64,000 bases of DNA from Streptomyces roseolus. GTDB lineage: Bacteria > Actinomycetota > Actinomycetes > Streptomycetales > Streptomycetaceae. The notes under the pieces were generated by a model. It was given only the letters and a program-made list of their open reading frames with translations. It did no database searches and was not told the DNA's origin. A program made the translations under genes and the position numbers. The stretch's first letter is position 1; each line of letters begins with the position of its first letter. The stretch is taken from contig NZ_BMTV01000022.1 in assembly GCF_014649855.1 (NCBI RefSeq), positions 90,982-154,981 on the forward strand, in the 5' to 3' direction. Positions 1 through 7,347 of this stretch are shown in pieces.

Positions 1-640
1 GTACTACGCTCAAAATTCTCGCCCGGATAGCGTCCAGTTCGCCCTCAGGCCTAGCAGGAGAGAAAGAGGAACTCGTCATCCTGCCCGGCGCGGCGTTACG
101 CAGTAGCGCCATGTCACCCAAAACTTCATGCGCTTTTGATGACACCTCTTGATCTTCACTGAGCAGAAGGAGCGAAACACGCTCAAAGACGTATGTCATC
201 GAGCCCAGCCGCTTATCCAACCTGAGGAGATTATCGAGAGCTTCGACGACGCCACGCACTGCCGTAACGACTCCAGCAGGTGCGATCAGGATTACCTCCG
301 TCCGCTTCCGCCCATTGGCCTGCCAGGCGTCACGAATTGCGGTTTCCAGTCCGGTATCATCCGCGTCCTGCGTATACCAGAGACCAGAGAGAAGCCTAAT
401 TTCGTTGACCTTCTGAATGAACTCGGCTGTCTGTACCTGTCGCGCGGACCAGAGGGCGGCAACATGTTGCGCCTCCGCAGCGATCCGTGCCGCCTCACGA
501 GCGGCAGCGGCCTGATCCCGCCCGCCGTTGGCCTGGATCTTGGCGCCGATGATGCTGCCGAGGAGGCCGCCGAGAATGGCGATGGCGGCGACCAGGGCGG
601 CGAAGATCTCGGGGTTGTCCTCGAAGTAGGTCACCGGCAC
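1..640 (-). CDS. Membrane-anchored coiled-coil protein, partial (paralog 1)
   Basis: This reading frame is open from a GTG at 640 to the left window edge, so the C-terminus is missing (about 213 codons seen). The N-terminus has one hydrophobic segment (FAALVAAIAILGGLLGSII) followed by an Ala/Arg/Gln-rich helix likely to form a coiled coil and a soluble region. It is a clear paralog of the next gene upstream: both share a Y-F-E-x-x-P-E-I-F-A-A start, then AKIQANGGR/ARIQANGGR, then QTAEFIQKV/RTAEFIQKV. The GTG lies 1 bp beyond the stop of that gene, so the two are co-transcribed. The function is unknown. I infer an inner-membrane protein with a cytoplasmic helical domain. Confidence 0.6.
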   Translation of the reverse strand, partial: MPVTYFEDNPEIFAALVAAIAILGGLLGSIIGAKIQANGGRDQAAAAREAARIAAEAQHVAALWSARQVQTAEFIQKVNEIRLLSGLWYTQDADDTGLETAIRDAWQANGRKRTEVILIAPAGVVTAVRGVVEALDNLLRLDKRLGSMTYVFERVSLLLLSEDQEVSSKAHEVLGDMALLRNAAPGRMTSSSFSPARPEGELDAIRARILSVV

Positions 641-641
641 A

Positions 642-1484
642 TCACGCCGAACCTGCTTCGGTGTCGCCCGAGTTACGGAACCATCGACGAGCACGCGGCA
701 AGCGAACCAACGTCACATTGTCTTCAGATCGAAGCATCGCGCGAGCGGCTTCCACGAGAGCGCCACCCGATTCAGCAACGGCCTGTTTCCGTCGAAGCTT
801 CTCATCTCGCACCACGAACGGAAATTCTGTTAGAGCACTTCCAATATGGGCATCCGATATCCCCGGAATGTCCCTGAGCGCCTCGGTAGCATCAATGAAA
901 GCGCGCGAAAAAAGTACTGCCCTGTTTTCATTGGCCAACCGGGCTGATGCCAACTCCGAGAGCGCATCGATTGCACGGAATGCCTTGGAAGATGAATCAG
1001 GATCCTCACTGACGCTCATATCAATCAAGGCGCCGCGTAGAAATTCCCCTGGACCGGCGGAGGTGGCAAGCTCAGCTAAGTCCTCTACGGCGCTGCCTAC
1101 AAAATTGGTCGCGTGCACTACGGGACTCGGGGCCATCAGCGCAATCTCCGCATGCTTCTGAATCATCTCCTGAAAAGCATCATGCAGCTTTCCAGGAACC
1201 CTCTGCCCCACCAGGTCCCCCTCCGAATAGAACAACTCACAAATACGTTCCACCTCGCGGACTTTTTGAATGAATTCAGCTGTCCGAACCTGACGAACGC
1301 TCCACAGCGCGGCTTCTCGTTGCGCATCGGCAGCGATCTGCGCTGCCTCCCGTGCCGCCGCCGCCTGCGCCCGACCACCGTTCGCCTGGATCCTCGCCCC
1401 GACGACGGCGCCGACGATGCCGACGGCCGCCACCACGGCAGCGAAGATCTCGGGCCTGCCTTCGAAGTAGTTCCATACGTCCAC
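642..1484 (-). CDS. Membrane-anchored coiled-coil protein (paralog 2)
   Basis: This 280-aa protein begins V-D-V-W-N-Y-F-E and then has one transmembrane helix (EIFAAVVAAVGIVGAVVGA). An Ala/Gln/Arg-rich helix and a mostly helical soluble region follow. I placed the start at the GTG at 1484, which has GGGG upstream and matches the start of its paralog. A longer reading into 2042 would be antisense to two other genes and is rejected. The gene is directly upstream of its paralog, in tandem. The family is unknown to me; similar single-TM helical proteins are frequent near mobile elements in Streptomyces. Confidence 0.6.
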   Translation of the reverse strand: MDVWNYFEGRPEIFAAVVAAVGIVGAVVGARIQANGGRAQAAAAREAAQIAADAQREAALWSVRQVRTAEFIQKVREVERICELFYSEGDLVGQRVPGKLHDAFQEMIQKHAEIALMAPSPVVHATNFVGSAVEDLAELATSAGPGEFLRGALIDMSVSEDPDSSSKAFRAIDALSELASARLANENRAVLFSRAFIDATEALRDIPGISDAHIGSALTEFPFVVRDEKLRRKQAVAESGGALVEAARAMLRSEDNVTLVRLPRARRWFRNSGDTEAGSA

Positions 1485-1515
1485 CGCCCCATCATGCCCA
1501 ACCCCAGGGAGAGTT

Positions 1516-1689
1516 GTGATCGATCCGGAGAGGGCGAACGAGATCGCCATGGAGATGGCCACCGAGACGACGTTCAAGGTCTTCTCGATGTACCGCAAGG
1601 CCGGCTTCACCCGGCGCGAGGCCCTCGAACTCGTCAAGATCAACCTGGCGGCGTCACTGCAACGCGGCATCACCCGGGGCGGGAAGTAG
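1516..1689 (+). CDS. Small conserved phage-type protein (57 aa)
   Basis: The GTG start at 1516 has an AGGGAGAG ribosome-binding site just upstream and the ORF ends at 1689. The product is helical and charged and contains F-S-M-Y-R-K-A-G-F-T-R-R-E-A-L-E-L, a pattern I associate with small actinophage proteins. The Cys-His-Asp gene on the other strand ends inside its last 36 bp, so the two are convergent and overlapping. The function is unknown. Codon usage is strongly G/C at third positions, which supports real coding. Confidence 0.5.
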   Translation: MIDPERANEIAMEMATETTFKVFSMYRKAGFTRREALELVKINLAASLQRGITRGGK

Positions 1690-2205
1690 CGGCCGGCCGA
1701 CGTCGGCGAGCGCTCCCGGCCGGAAGCCTTCGCGCAGCAACGACAGGGTGTGGTCGAAGTTCTGGAGCAGCCCTCCGCCGGCGTACGGCCACAGGCCGGG
1801 GTCGGCGACCGTGATGCCCACGTAGGCGCGGGGCCCCTCCCATTCCCAGGTCGGGTCCAGGGCGGTGCCGTCCCGGCGGACCACCCACGCGTGCGAGAGG
1901 AAGAGGTTGTCGTCATCGGCGAAGGCCTGGGCGAACCCCTCCGCGTACAGAAAGCCTTCGGAGCGGGCGTAGAGGGCCGCGTTCTCGTAGCAGCGCCGGG
2001 CGGGCATCGTCGCGGTGCCGTCCGGGAGGGGCTTGACGTCATGCCGCCGCCCCTCGGTGAGCAGCAGGTGATACGGGCTCCGGTACGCCCAGCCGGTCAG
2101 CCGGTCGCCGGTTTCGAACGGGGGCTGGGACATCTGCCGGAGGTAGCGGAGCAGGCCCTCCTCGCCGGCGAGGAGGGACGCGTCCGGGAGGGCGCCGTTC
2201 GTCAT
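1654..2205 (-). CDS. Putative Cys-His-Asp (transglutaminase/papain-like) protein
   Basis: This 183-aa protein carries R-C-Y-E-N-A near residue 71, S-H-A-W-V-V near residue 107 and a following D-P-T-W-E. That order of Cys, His and Asp resembles the triad of transglutaminase- and NlpC-like folds and occurs in a phage/actinobacterial hypothetical family. No signal peptide is seen. Its start is 7 nt downstream of a TAGGGT box, which suggests a leaderless transcript. Catalysis is an inference from motif order only. Confidence 0.6.
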   Translation of the reverse strand: MTNGALPDASLLAGEEGLLRYLRQMSQPPFETGDRLTGWAYRSPYHLLLTEGRRHDVKPLPDGTATMPARRCYENAALYARSEGFLYAEGFAQAFADDDNLFLSHAWVVRRDGTALDPTWEWEGPRAYVGITVADPGLWPYAGGGLLQNFDHTLSLLREGFRPGALADVGRPLLPAPGDAALQ

Positions 2206-2212
2206 GCCCTCG

Positions 2213-2218
2213 ACCCTA
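2213..2218 (-). promoter_or_regulatory. -10 box of a leaderless promoter
   Basis: TAGGGT on the minus strand matches the actinobacterial TAnnnT -10 consensus and lies 7 nt before the ATG of the Cys-His-Asp gene. That places the transcription start at or next to the start codon. The core CTAGGGTCGAGGGC mirrors the one before the divergent gene at 2321. Confidence 0.45.
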
Positions 2219-2308
2219 GCCGCGCCCCAGAACGGCAGGAATCCGAATCCGGAAGGGAGACGACAGGTGAGGAGGTCGTCCGTCGGCGGCTCGGCCGCCC
2301 TGAGGAGC

Positions 2309-2314
2309 TAGGGT
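2309..2314 (+). promoter_or_regulatory. -10 box of a leaderless promoter
   Basis: TAGGGT lies 6 nt before the ATG at 2321 in the context CTAGGGTCAAGGCATG. It is nearly identical to the element driving the divergent gene. No Shine-Dalgarno sequence is present, consistent with a leaderless mRNA. Confidence 0.45.
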
Positions 2315-2320
2315 CAAGGC

Positions 2321-2788
2321 ATGGACGACGAAGCAGAGTTCGAGAACAACTTGTTCCTGGGCGGCGAGCCAACGGACGTCGTATTTGACGCACTTTGGGT
2401 GACGTACAGCCAGTTCTGGCTGACCCTTGCTGCGGCCGACCGCTTTGTGGACGTTTCGACCGCCATCCCTGCGGCCGACTCGATCGCCACCAACGGTGAT
2501 GCTGTCGGGATTCCGACGAGGAGCTCTGCGGGCAACGTGAAGGTCGCTCTGTCCGCCTGGCCGGCGACGCCACCTGACGGGCAAGGTGACCTGCTCGGCT
2601 CGTCCTCCGTCGTGGTGGAAGGCCGCGAGCTGCACCTGGTCAACGTCGAAGGGCGGGAGCCCGGCCCCGTACTCGTCCTGGAAGACGACGGATCGTACGA
2701 GGTCCGGGTCTGGAGGTCGGAACCGGCAGGAACGGGCGCCACTGAGTACTTCGACATCCGCGTCTGGCAGGACCCCGCCTCCAGTTGA
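2321..2788 (+). CDS. Hypothetical protein (155 aa)
   Basis: This acidic soluble protein has a helical N-terminal half and a beta-rich C-terminal half (repeated V-L-V-L, Y-E-V-R-V-W and F-D-I-R-V-W strands). It has no Cys, no transmembrane segment and no recognised motif. It is transcribed divergently from the Cys-His-Asp gene, probably from a leaderless promoter. The high G/C in third codon positions supports coding. I do not recognise the family. Confidence 0.6.
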   Translation: MDDEAEFENNLFLGGEPTDVVFDALWVTYSQFWLTLAAADRFVDVSTAIPAADSIATNGDAVGIPTRSSAGNVKVALSAWPATPPDGQGDLLGSSSVVVEGRELHLVNVEGREPGPVLVLEDDGSYEVRVWRSEPAGTGATEYFDIRVWQDPASS

Positions 2789-2862
2789 GGCGAGATCCCG
2801 GCAATCGATCTACCCGACAAACTCTCTAACTGGTAGCAATCCTTATCCGCTCTTTCGGCGTC

Positions 2863-3012
2863 ATGTGCACCCGCGCCGAGGCCCTCGCCGAAGTCGAGCG
2901 CTTCGAGAAGGTCATCGCTCACGAACTGGCCGAGAAGATCCGGGCGCACCCATTCCACCCCGGCGCGGAGCCGTACGACGGAGCCGACGTCATCGACCCG
3001 GCCACGGAGTAG
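2863..3012 (+). CDS. Small hypothetical protein (49 aa)
   Basis: This is a short ORF from the ATG at 2863 with strong G/C codon bias. It encodes an acidic helix (MCTRAEALAEVERFEK) and an acidic tail. No clear ribosome-binding site is visible. It fills the gap between two better supported genes. The function is unknown and it may be spurious. Confidence 0.3.
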   Translation: MCTRAEALAEVERFEKVIAHELAEKIRAHPFHPGAEPYDGADVIDPATE

Positions 3013-3069
3013 CCCCTACTCCTGCATCCGGTGGTCGATGCGGTCGATCAACTATCCCTGGCGGGCAAC

Positions 3070-3537
3070 CTATTCGGCAGCAAGCTCCGCGAGTGCGTCA
3101 GCGAGGTTGGACAGCTCGGTGCACACTCCTTCCCACGCCTGCTCTTTGTCTTCGATCTCGTAGGAACGCGGGTCTTCCAGTGTTTCCTCGAACTCTCCAA
3201 GCGCGCCTTGCACGGCTTCCCAGGCCTCGACGGCAGTCTGCGCCGCATTGTCGTCCCCACCAAGGAGCGACTGAGCCTGCTCTTGGAGTTCGGTCAGCCT
3301 CTCGGCGTACTTGGGAGGCAGCAGCGCGTAGGCGTCGAGTTCGGAAGCCGCCGAGGCAAGCTCCGTAAGCGGATCACCCAGCGCATCGCGAACCGTCTCC
3401 ATCTTGTCCGCCAGCTCTTGAAGCGAGGGGAGGATGCTCTGCTCGAAGTCATCCCCCCACTCCTTGACCTTGTCGAAGTTGCGCCGGCCGCGCTTCAGCT
3501 TCATCAGCTTCGTGATCTGCTTGATCTCGGCGCTCAT
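3070..3537 (-). CDS. Hypothetical helical protein (155 aa)
   Basis: This is an acidic, almost wholly helical protein with a basic N-terminus (K-L-M-K-L-K-R-G-R-R). It has repeated heptad-like Leu/Ala/Glu stretches suggesting a coiled coil. An AGGAGAG ribosome-binding site lies 11 nt before the ATG. No enzyme motif is seen and I do not recognise the family. Confidence 0.6.
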   Translation of the reverse strand: MSAEIKQITKLMKLKRGRRNFDKVKEWGDDFEQSILPSLQELADKMETVRDALGDPLTELASAASELDAYALLPPKYAERLTELQEQAQSLLGGDDNAAQTAVEAWEAVQGALGEFEETLEDPRSYEIEDKEQAWEGVCTELSNLADALAELAAE

Positions 3538-3604
3538 CGCGAACGGCTCTCCTGCTCTACCGAAGGCTCCACATGGACTCGGCCGGAGTCTAGTCGGCTC
3601 GCGG

Positions 3605-3940
3605 TTACGCGTTCCGCCGGTTCTGAGCCTTGATCTGCCCGGTCAGCGACGGGGCCATGGTCCACGGGAACTGGTCGTCCCGGCTCGTCGCCTCCGACAG
3701 GACCCGCCACAGCCACAGCGTCCAGTCGCGGGGCATGGGCAGCGTGAACTTCTGCCGATCCGAGATCGCCGCCCCGTAGATGGCGCGCGCCCAGGAGGTG
3801 ACCGCCTCGCGGGCGCCGTCCTGCTCGTACGGCCAGGCGCCGTCGCACAAGCCCCAGTCCTCCAGGCACTCGGCGACGATCAGCCACTCCAGGGCGCCGT
3901 ACGAAACCCGGTACGACTCGCGGCGCATTTCTACTTTCAC
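3605..3940 (-). CDS. Hypothetical protein (111 aa)
   Basis: The start is a GTG at 3940, preceded 6 nt upstream by TAGGGT. The transcript is therefore probably leaderless. The protein is Trp-rich (GALEWLIVAECLEDWGL; PRDWTLWLWRVL) and soluble. It is divergent from the rightward early operon, with only 34 bp between the start codons, so the two promoters overlap. Small proteins of this composition occur in Streptomyces phages; the function is unknown. Confidence 0.55.
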   Translation of the reverse strand: MKVEMRRESYRVSYGALEWLIVAECLEDWGLCDGAWPYEQDGAREAVTSWARAIYGAAISDRQKFTLPMPRDWTLWLWRVLSEATSRDDQFPWTMAPSLTGQIKAQNRRNA

Positions 3941-3946
3941 CCGAAC

Positions 3947-3952
3947 ACCCTA
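3947..3952 (-). promoter_or_regulatory. -10 box, leaderless promoter
   Basis: TAGGGT on the minus strand lies 6 nt before the GTG start at 3940. It is the third gene in this area with the same box at the same spacing. Confidence 0.4.
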
Positions 3953-3974
3953 AAAGGTGAGGAAATGATCATTT

Positions 3975-4289
3975 ATGAACCCTGAAGCGAGGAAGATCCT
4001 CGAAGACACCTACGACATCCTCGAAGCGCGCGGCTGGTGTCAGGGGACCATGCAGCAGCCCGACGGCAAGGTCTGCCTCGAAGGCGCCTTCCGGGCCGCC
4101 TGCGGATACAAGGACACCGAGGAGGACTACGCCCTCTACGCGTCCACTCCGTCCGGCGATGCGTGGGAAACGCTCTGCCGCACCGTCGAGCAGGAATGCC
4201 GATTCGCCGCCCCCTGGGCATGGAACGACGACCCCGCGCGGACCGTCGAGGACGTGAAGCTCCTGCTGAAGCGGGCGATCGAGTCGTGA
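3975..4289 (+). CDS. DUF6197-like protein
   Basis: This 104-aa protein contains L-E-A-R-G-W-C-Q-G, then G-K-V-C-L-E-G-A-F-R-A-A and N-D-D-P-A-R-T-V-E-D-V. That is the layout of the DUF6197 family, which is common in actinobacteria and their phages. The role of the family is not known. It is the first gene of the rightward early operon. GGTGAGG lies 16 bp upstream, and a tiny overlapping ORF (ATG ATC ATT TAT GAA CCC TGA) covers the start. Its stop overlaps the next GTG (GTGA). Confidence 0.65.
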   Translation: MNPEARKILEDTYDILEARGWCQGTMQQPDGKVCLEGAFRAACGYKDTEEDYALYASTPSGDAWETLCRTVEQECRFAAPWAWNDDPARTVEDVKLLLKRAIES

Positions 4290-4540
4290 CCCTGCGGAAC
4301 ACCACCTGGCCTTCCGCAGCCGACCTCCAGAAGGCCGCCGATCGGCTGCGTGACACGGCACCTCAGATCGAAGGCCCCCTCGCCGGCCTTGCCGACCCGG
4401 TCGCCGACTGGCTCGACGAAACCGCCAACTCCCTTGCCTGGCTTGCTCCTTACCGGGAGCACGAAGGCGGCTACGGCATGTGGGAGACCGCGTCGAAGGT
4501 CGCCCGCATCATCCTCGGGAAGGACAGCAGTGACGACTGA
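4286..4540 (+). CDS. Hypothetical early protein (84 aa)
   Basis: The GTG at 4286 overlaps the preceding stop by 4 bp, which suggests translational coupling. The product is helical, with W-P-S-A-A-D-L-Q-K-A-A-D-R-L-R and a second amphipathic helix. It has no Cys. The function is unknown. Small helical proteins of this size are typical of phage early operons. Confidence 0.6.
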   Translation: MTLRNTTWPSAADLQKAADRLRDTAPQIEGPLAGLADPVADWLDETANSLAWLAPYREHEGGYGMWETASKVARIILGKDSSDD

Positions 4541-4769
4541 CACCGACACCGACACCGCGACCGTCGCCTTCACCGACATCGTCGCCGACGTCATCCCCGA
4601 CGCCCACTGGAAGTGCTGCCGCTGTTACCCCGAGGGCAGCACCAGGCCGAGGGCGATCTGCGGCGTACCGCTGATGGGCGTCGACCCGGAGCCCGGCGCC
4701 GGCATGTGCGGCGACTGCGACCGGACCTGGGAGGCCCACTTCGCCGGCCACTGGATGGAGGACGCATGA
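4530..4769 (+). CDS. Cys-rich putative zinc-ribbon protein (79 aa)
   Basis: The GTG start lies inside the end of the preceding gene (11-bp overlap). The product has a Thr/Asp-rich start, then C-C-R-C-Y-P, a single Cys in A-I-C-G, and C-G-D-C-D. Together these could form a four-cysteine zinc site. It is one of a series of Cys-rich small proteins encoded in this operon. The function is unknown. Confidence 0.55.
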   Translation: MTTDTDTDTATVAFTDIVADVIPDAHWKCCRCYPEGSTRPRAICGVPLMGVDPEPGAGMCGDCDRTWEAHFAGHWMEDA

Positions 4770-5536
4770 CCGACATCCCCTACGGCGTCGGCGGCTGCCG
4801 GTGCGCGGTCGACTCCGACAACGGCAACGCTCGATGGGCCCGGAACCCCTCCTGTCCCTATCACGGCATCGTCGCCGACGGCTTCGGCGCCAACCGCACC
4901 GACACCGGCATGTACCGGGTCGTAGGCGCCTGGGACGCCCTCGGCGAGCCCGTCGACCCCGACAGCCTCGACAACCGGCTGCGCCAGGGGATCGAGCAGG
5001 CGCAGCGCGGCGAGACGGCCGACAGGGGCGACTTCAGCCAGTACCTCGACGACACCCACTACCCGGTCTGGCGGGACGTCGGCTGGTTCACCGACGGCGA
5101 CGACGACGGAGGCGAAGTGCAGGTGTGCGGCACCTGCGTGCCGAAGCACTCCCACTATCCCAGCCGCGAGGACGTGCCCGAGTGGCCGTGCTCCCTGGCC
5201 GTGTGCCCGGACTGCTGCGACACCCTCGGCGACAACCACAACTGCCGGGGTGTCCTCCCCGTCGGGCGGCGCCAGTACGTCCGATGGTGCCCCGGCTGTC
5301 TCTACGGCGACGGCAACACCGTCGGCGGCGTCGTCGTGCAGCACTCGTACGACGACCGGTGCGGCGAGGACGACCCGCAGAATCCCGAGTTCCGCGAGGC
5401 CTTCGAGGAGTCCCCGGCCGAGCTACGGCGCGGGCAGGTGAAGCCGGCCCGGACCTTCAAGGAGGAACCGTGGTGGACGCGGCTGCGGATCCGACTCCGC
5501 TGGGCGAAGGAGGCCCTATTCGATGACGTCGGCTGA
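4766..5536 (+). CDS. Cys-rich protein with duplicated C-terminal tail (256 aa)
   Basis: The ATG at 4766 overlaps the preceding TGA. The protein has several Cys pairs (G-C-R-C; V-C-G-T-C; V-C-P-D-C-C; C-P-G-C), probably structural zinc sites. It ends in a basic-aromatic tail (TFKEEPWW then RLRIRLRWAKEALFDDVG). The next protein has almost the same tail. The last codons contain the ATG of the next gene. I infer a nucleic-acid- or protein-binding early protein. Confidence 0.6.
   Translation: MTDIPYGVGGCRCAVDSDNGNARWARNPSCPYHGIVADGFGANRTDTGMYRVVGAWDALGEPVDPDSLDNRLRQGIEQAQRGETADRGDFSQYLDDTHYPVWRDVGWFTDGDDDGGEVQVCGTCVPKHSHYPSREDVPEWPCSLAVCPDCCDTLGDNHNCRGVLPVGRRQYVRWCPGCLYGDGNTVGGVVVQHSYDDRCGEDDPQNPEFREAFEESPAELRRGQVKPARTFKEEPWWTRLRIRLRWAKEALFDDVG
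5449..5536 (+). repeat. Direct repeat, copy 1 (gene-tail duplication)
   Basis: This 88-bp segment encodes the TFKEEPWW...FDDVG tail and the start codon of the following gene. It matches 6077-6164 with few mismatches and no gaps. Confidence 0.7.
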
Positions 5537-6164
5537 CCACACCTGCAACGACGAATGCCGGCCGCCCTGCGACCACTGCTCCGACTGCGGGCACTCCTTC
5601 GAGGACTGCCACCACGAGTACTGCTACCCCGCCCGGGGCGAGCACACCGAGGACTGCATCCGCGACGCCCGCCGCACCCTCGCCTCCGTCGACACCCCTC
5701 CCCGGGTGCCGCCTGAGCCCTGCTGCCGGGAATGCCGGGGGCCGATGTGCGACTGCGACGAGGCGCCGCACACCTGCCCCGCCTGCCCGGTCGTAACAAA
5801 GAACTGGCGGCTCCAGGACGGCCGGCTCGTCGCCGACCTGGTCACCGCCACCGACGCGCCGCCCGGCACCGTCGAGTGGTTCGCGGAAGAACGACGACGC
5901 CGGGACGCCGCCCGCGACGAGGCCGCCGCCCACGTCGCTGCGGTGTCCGCCGGGCTCAACCAGCGTCTCGCCGCCGACGACGGGGGTACCGGTTGTGACG
6001 ACCCCGCCTGCGGATACGGAGAACCGCATAAGCACGGCTTCGCCTGCGACCGGACGTGCCGTGCCTGCGAGGCCACCCGGACGTTCAAGGAGGAGCCCTG
6101 GTGGCGACGGGCACGGATCCGGCTCCGCTGGGCGAAGGAGGCACTGTTCGATGACGTCGGATGA
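5523..6164 (+). CDS. Cys/His-rich zinc-binding protein (213 aa)
   Basis: The N-terminal half is packed with Cys and His (CNDEC, CDHCSDCGHSFEDCHHEYC, CCREC, CDCDE, CPAC). A helical middle follows, then another Cys cluster (CDDPACGYGEPHKHGFACDRTCRAC), and then the tail shared with the previous gene. Multiple zinc sites are likely. It starts inside the previous gene, and its own end carries an orphan ATG (ATGACGTCGGATGAC). That codon would have started a third tandem gene that is now absent. Confidence 0.6.
   Translation: MTSADHTCNDECRPPCDHCSDCGHSFEDCHHEYCYPARGEHTEDCIRDARRTLASVDTPPRVPPEPCCRECRGPMCDCDEAPHTCPACPVVTKNWRLQDGRLVADLVTATDAPPGTVEWFAEERRRRDAARDEAAAHVAAVSAGLNQRLAADDGGTGCDDPACGYGEPHKHGFACDRTCRACEATRTFKEEPWWRRARIRLRWAKEALFDDVG
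6077..6164 (+). repeat. Direct repeat, copy 2
   Basis: This is the second copy of the 88-bp gene-tail repeat, ending in a start codon that no longer leads into a coding frame. Confidence 0.7.
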
Positions 6165-6170
6165 CGCCCG

Positions 6171-6605
6171 TCACCGCCCGTCGCGGCGCTCCTTGACCCA
6201 GCGGCCGTCAGCCCAGTGGATCACGATCTGCTGGCCGTCGTTCTCGTCCCGCACGAGATCGTCGAAGTCGCGGATGAGCGCGGCGTGAGCTTCGTGGTCG
6301 AGGTCGCCGGGCAGGAGGAGGTCCCACCGCCCCTCTTCACTCTGCACGACGATCAGCTCCACCTCTGCTCCCTGCGGCACCACCCGGCGCAAGCGAGAGC
6401 GAAGCGAGGTGAAGAACCGGCGAGCACCGTCATAGGAGTCGCTGGCCGCTCGTTGCAGGGCCTCCTGGAACATGGCAGCCGCCATGAAACCCACACCTGC
6501 GACCGCCGCTTCGGCCACGTAGTGCACGATGCCGGTGTGGCCTTTGCCACCGTGCAGCCGTATGCCGTCCTCGCCCACATACGGATCTTCGCTGGCATTC
6601 CCCAT
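6171..6605 (-). CDS. Hypothetical protein with one hydrophobic segment (144 aa)
   Basis: I chose the ATG at 6605 (GGGGGGTGGCTC upstream) over an upstream in-frame start. The N-terminus has a hydrophobic stretch (EAAVAGVGFMAAAMFQEAL). A small alpha/beta domain follows, with E-V-E-L-I-V-V-Q-S-E-E-G-R-W-D-L-L-L-P and I-V-I-H-W-A-D-G-R-W. It is encoded against the early operon, so it is probably an inserted cargo gene. The function is unknown. Confidence 0.55.
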   Translation of the reverse strand: MGNASEDPYVGEDGIRLHGGKGHTGIVHYVAEAAVAGVGFMAAAMFQEALQRAASDSYDGARRFFTSLRSRLRRVVPQGAEVELIVVQSEEGRWDLLLPGDLDHEAHAALIRDFDDLVRDENDGQQIVIHWADGRWVKERRDGR

Positions 6606-6717
6606 GAGCCACCCCCCAGTCAGAAGACGAGCACAGCAGACGGCACCGAGCCCCTGCAACCCGAACGCCCCGGAAAAACCATGAGTTCGTCATCACCGAA
6701 TTCGGGAAGGAGAGACG

Positions 6718-7347
6718 ATGAAGGGGACGGGAGGAGCTGACGCCGACACCAGCCTCCGCCAGCGCATCGCCCAGGCCATCCACCGCTACGACGCCGAACA
6801 GGCCCTGTCCGGCAACGACATACCCGGCCTCCACCACTACGGCGAAGCCGACGCTGTCCTGGCCGTCCTCGACGACACCGGCCCCTGCGGCTGCCCCTGC
6901 GAAGCCTGCACCGAGTACTGCGAGCAGTGCCCCGCCGCCTGCGCCGACGGCCACACCTACAGCGACGGATGCCAGGTCGGCGGCGAGCACGAGCGGGAGC
7001 TCGACGAGGGCCTGAAGCACTACGAGGCGCCCATGCCGGCCGACGCGGCCCGCGCCCTCGCCGACTACATCCGGTCCGACCCGCCCACCCCACCCCTCCG
7101 GCCGCGCCGCCCCCACGGCCGCACCCTCCCCCGCATCGACCCCGCCGCCGACACCGCCACCCCCGTGGCACTGTCACCCGGCGCCGTCGCCTGCGGGATG
7201 TGTGGGTGGACGAGACGGAGCTGGGACGAGGCCGAGCTGATACGGGCGCACGCCGAGCACCAGGCCGTGCACCACACAACTGAAGAGGAGAGCGATGACG
7301 TCCCCGGTATTTTCGCAACCATCCTCCGATGGATCCGACGACGATAA
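6718..7347 (+). CDS. Cys-rich zinc-finger-like protein (209 aa)
   Basis: A good ribosome-binding site (GGGAAGGAGAG) precedes the ATG. The middle holds a dense Cys array (C-G-C-P-C-E-A-C-T-E-Y-C-E-Q-C-P-A-A-C). The C-terminal part has C-G-M-C-G-W followed by H-A-E-H-Q-A-V-H-H, a C2H2-like layout. A Pro/Arg-rich linker separates them. The gene overlaps the start of the RepA-like ATPase by 53 bp. I infer metal binding and a possible DNA-contacting role in replication. Confidence 0.6.
   Translation: MKGTGGADADTSLRQRIAQAIHRYDAEQALSGNDIPGLHHYGEADAVLAVLDDTGPCGCPCEACTEYCEQCPAACADGHTYSDGCQVGGEHERELDEGLKHYEAPMPADAARALADYIRSDPPTPPLRPRRPHGRTLPRIDPAADTATPVALSPGAVACGMCGWTRRSWDEAELIRAHAEHQAVHHTTEEESDDVPGIFATILRWIRRR

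Noticed and set aside
642..2042. A 466-residue leftward reading frame joining two regions
   Set aside because: Its first third is antisense or out of frame to the Cys-His-Asp gene and the 57-aa rightward gene. The true protein starts at the GTG at 1484, matching its paralog.
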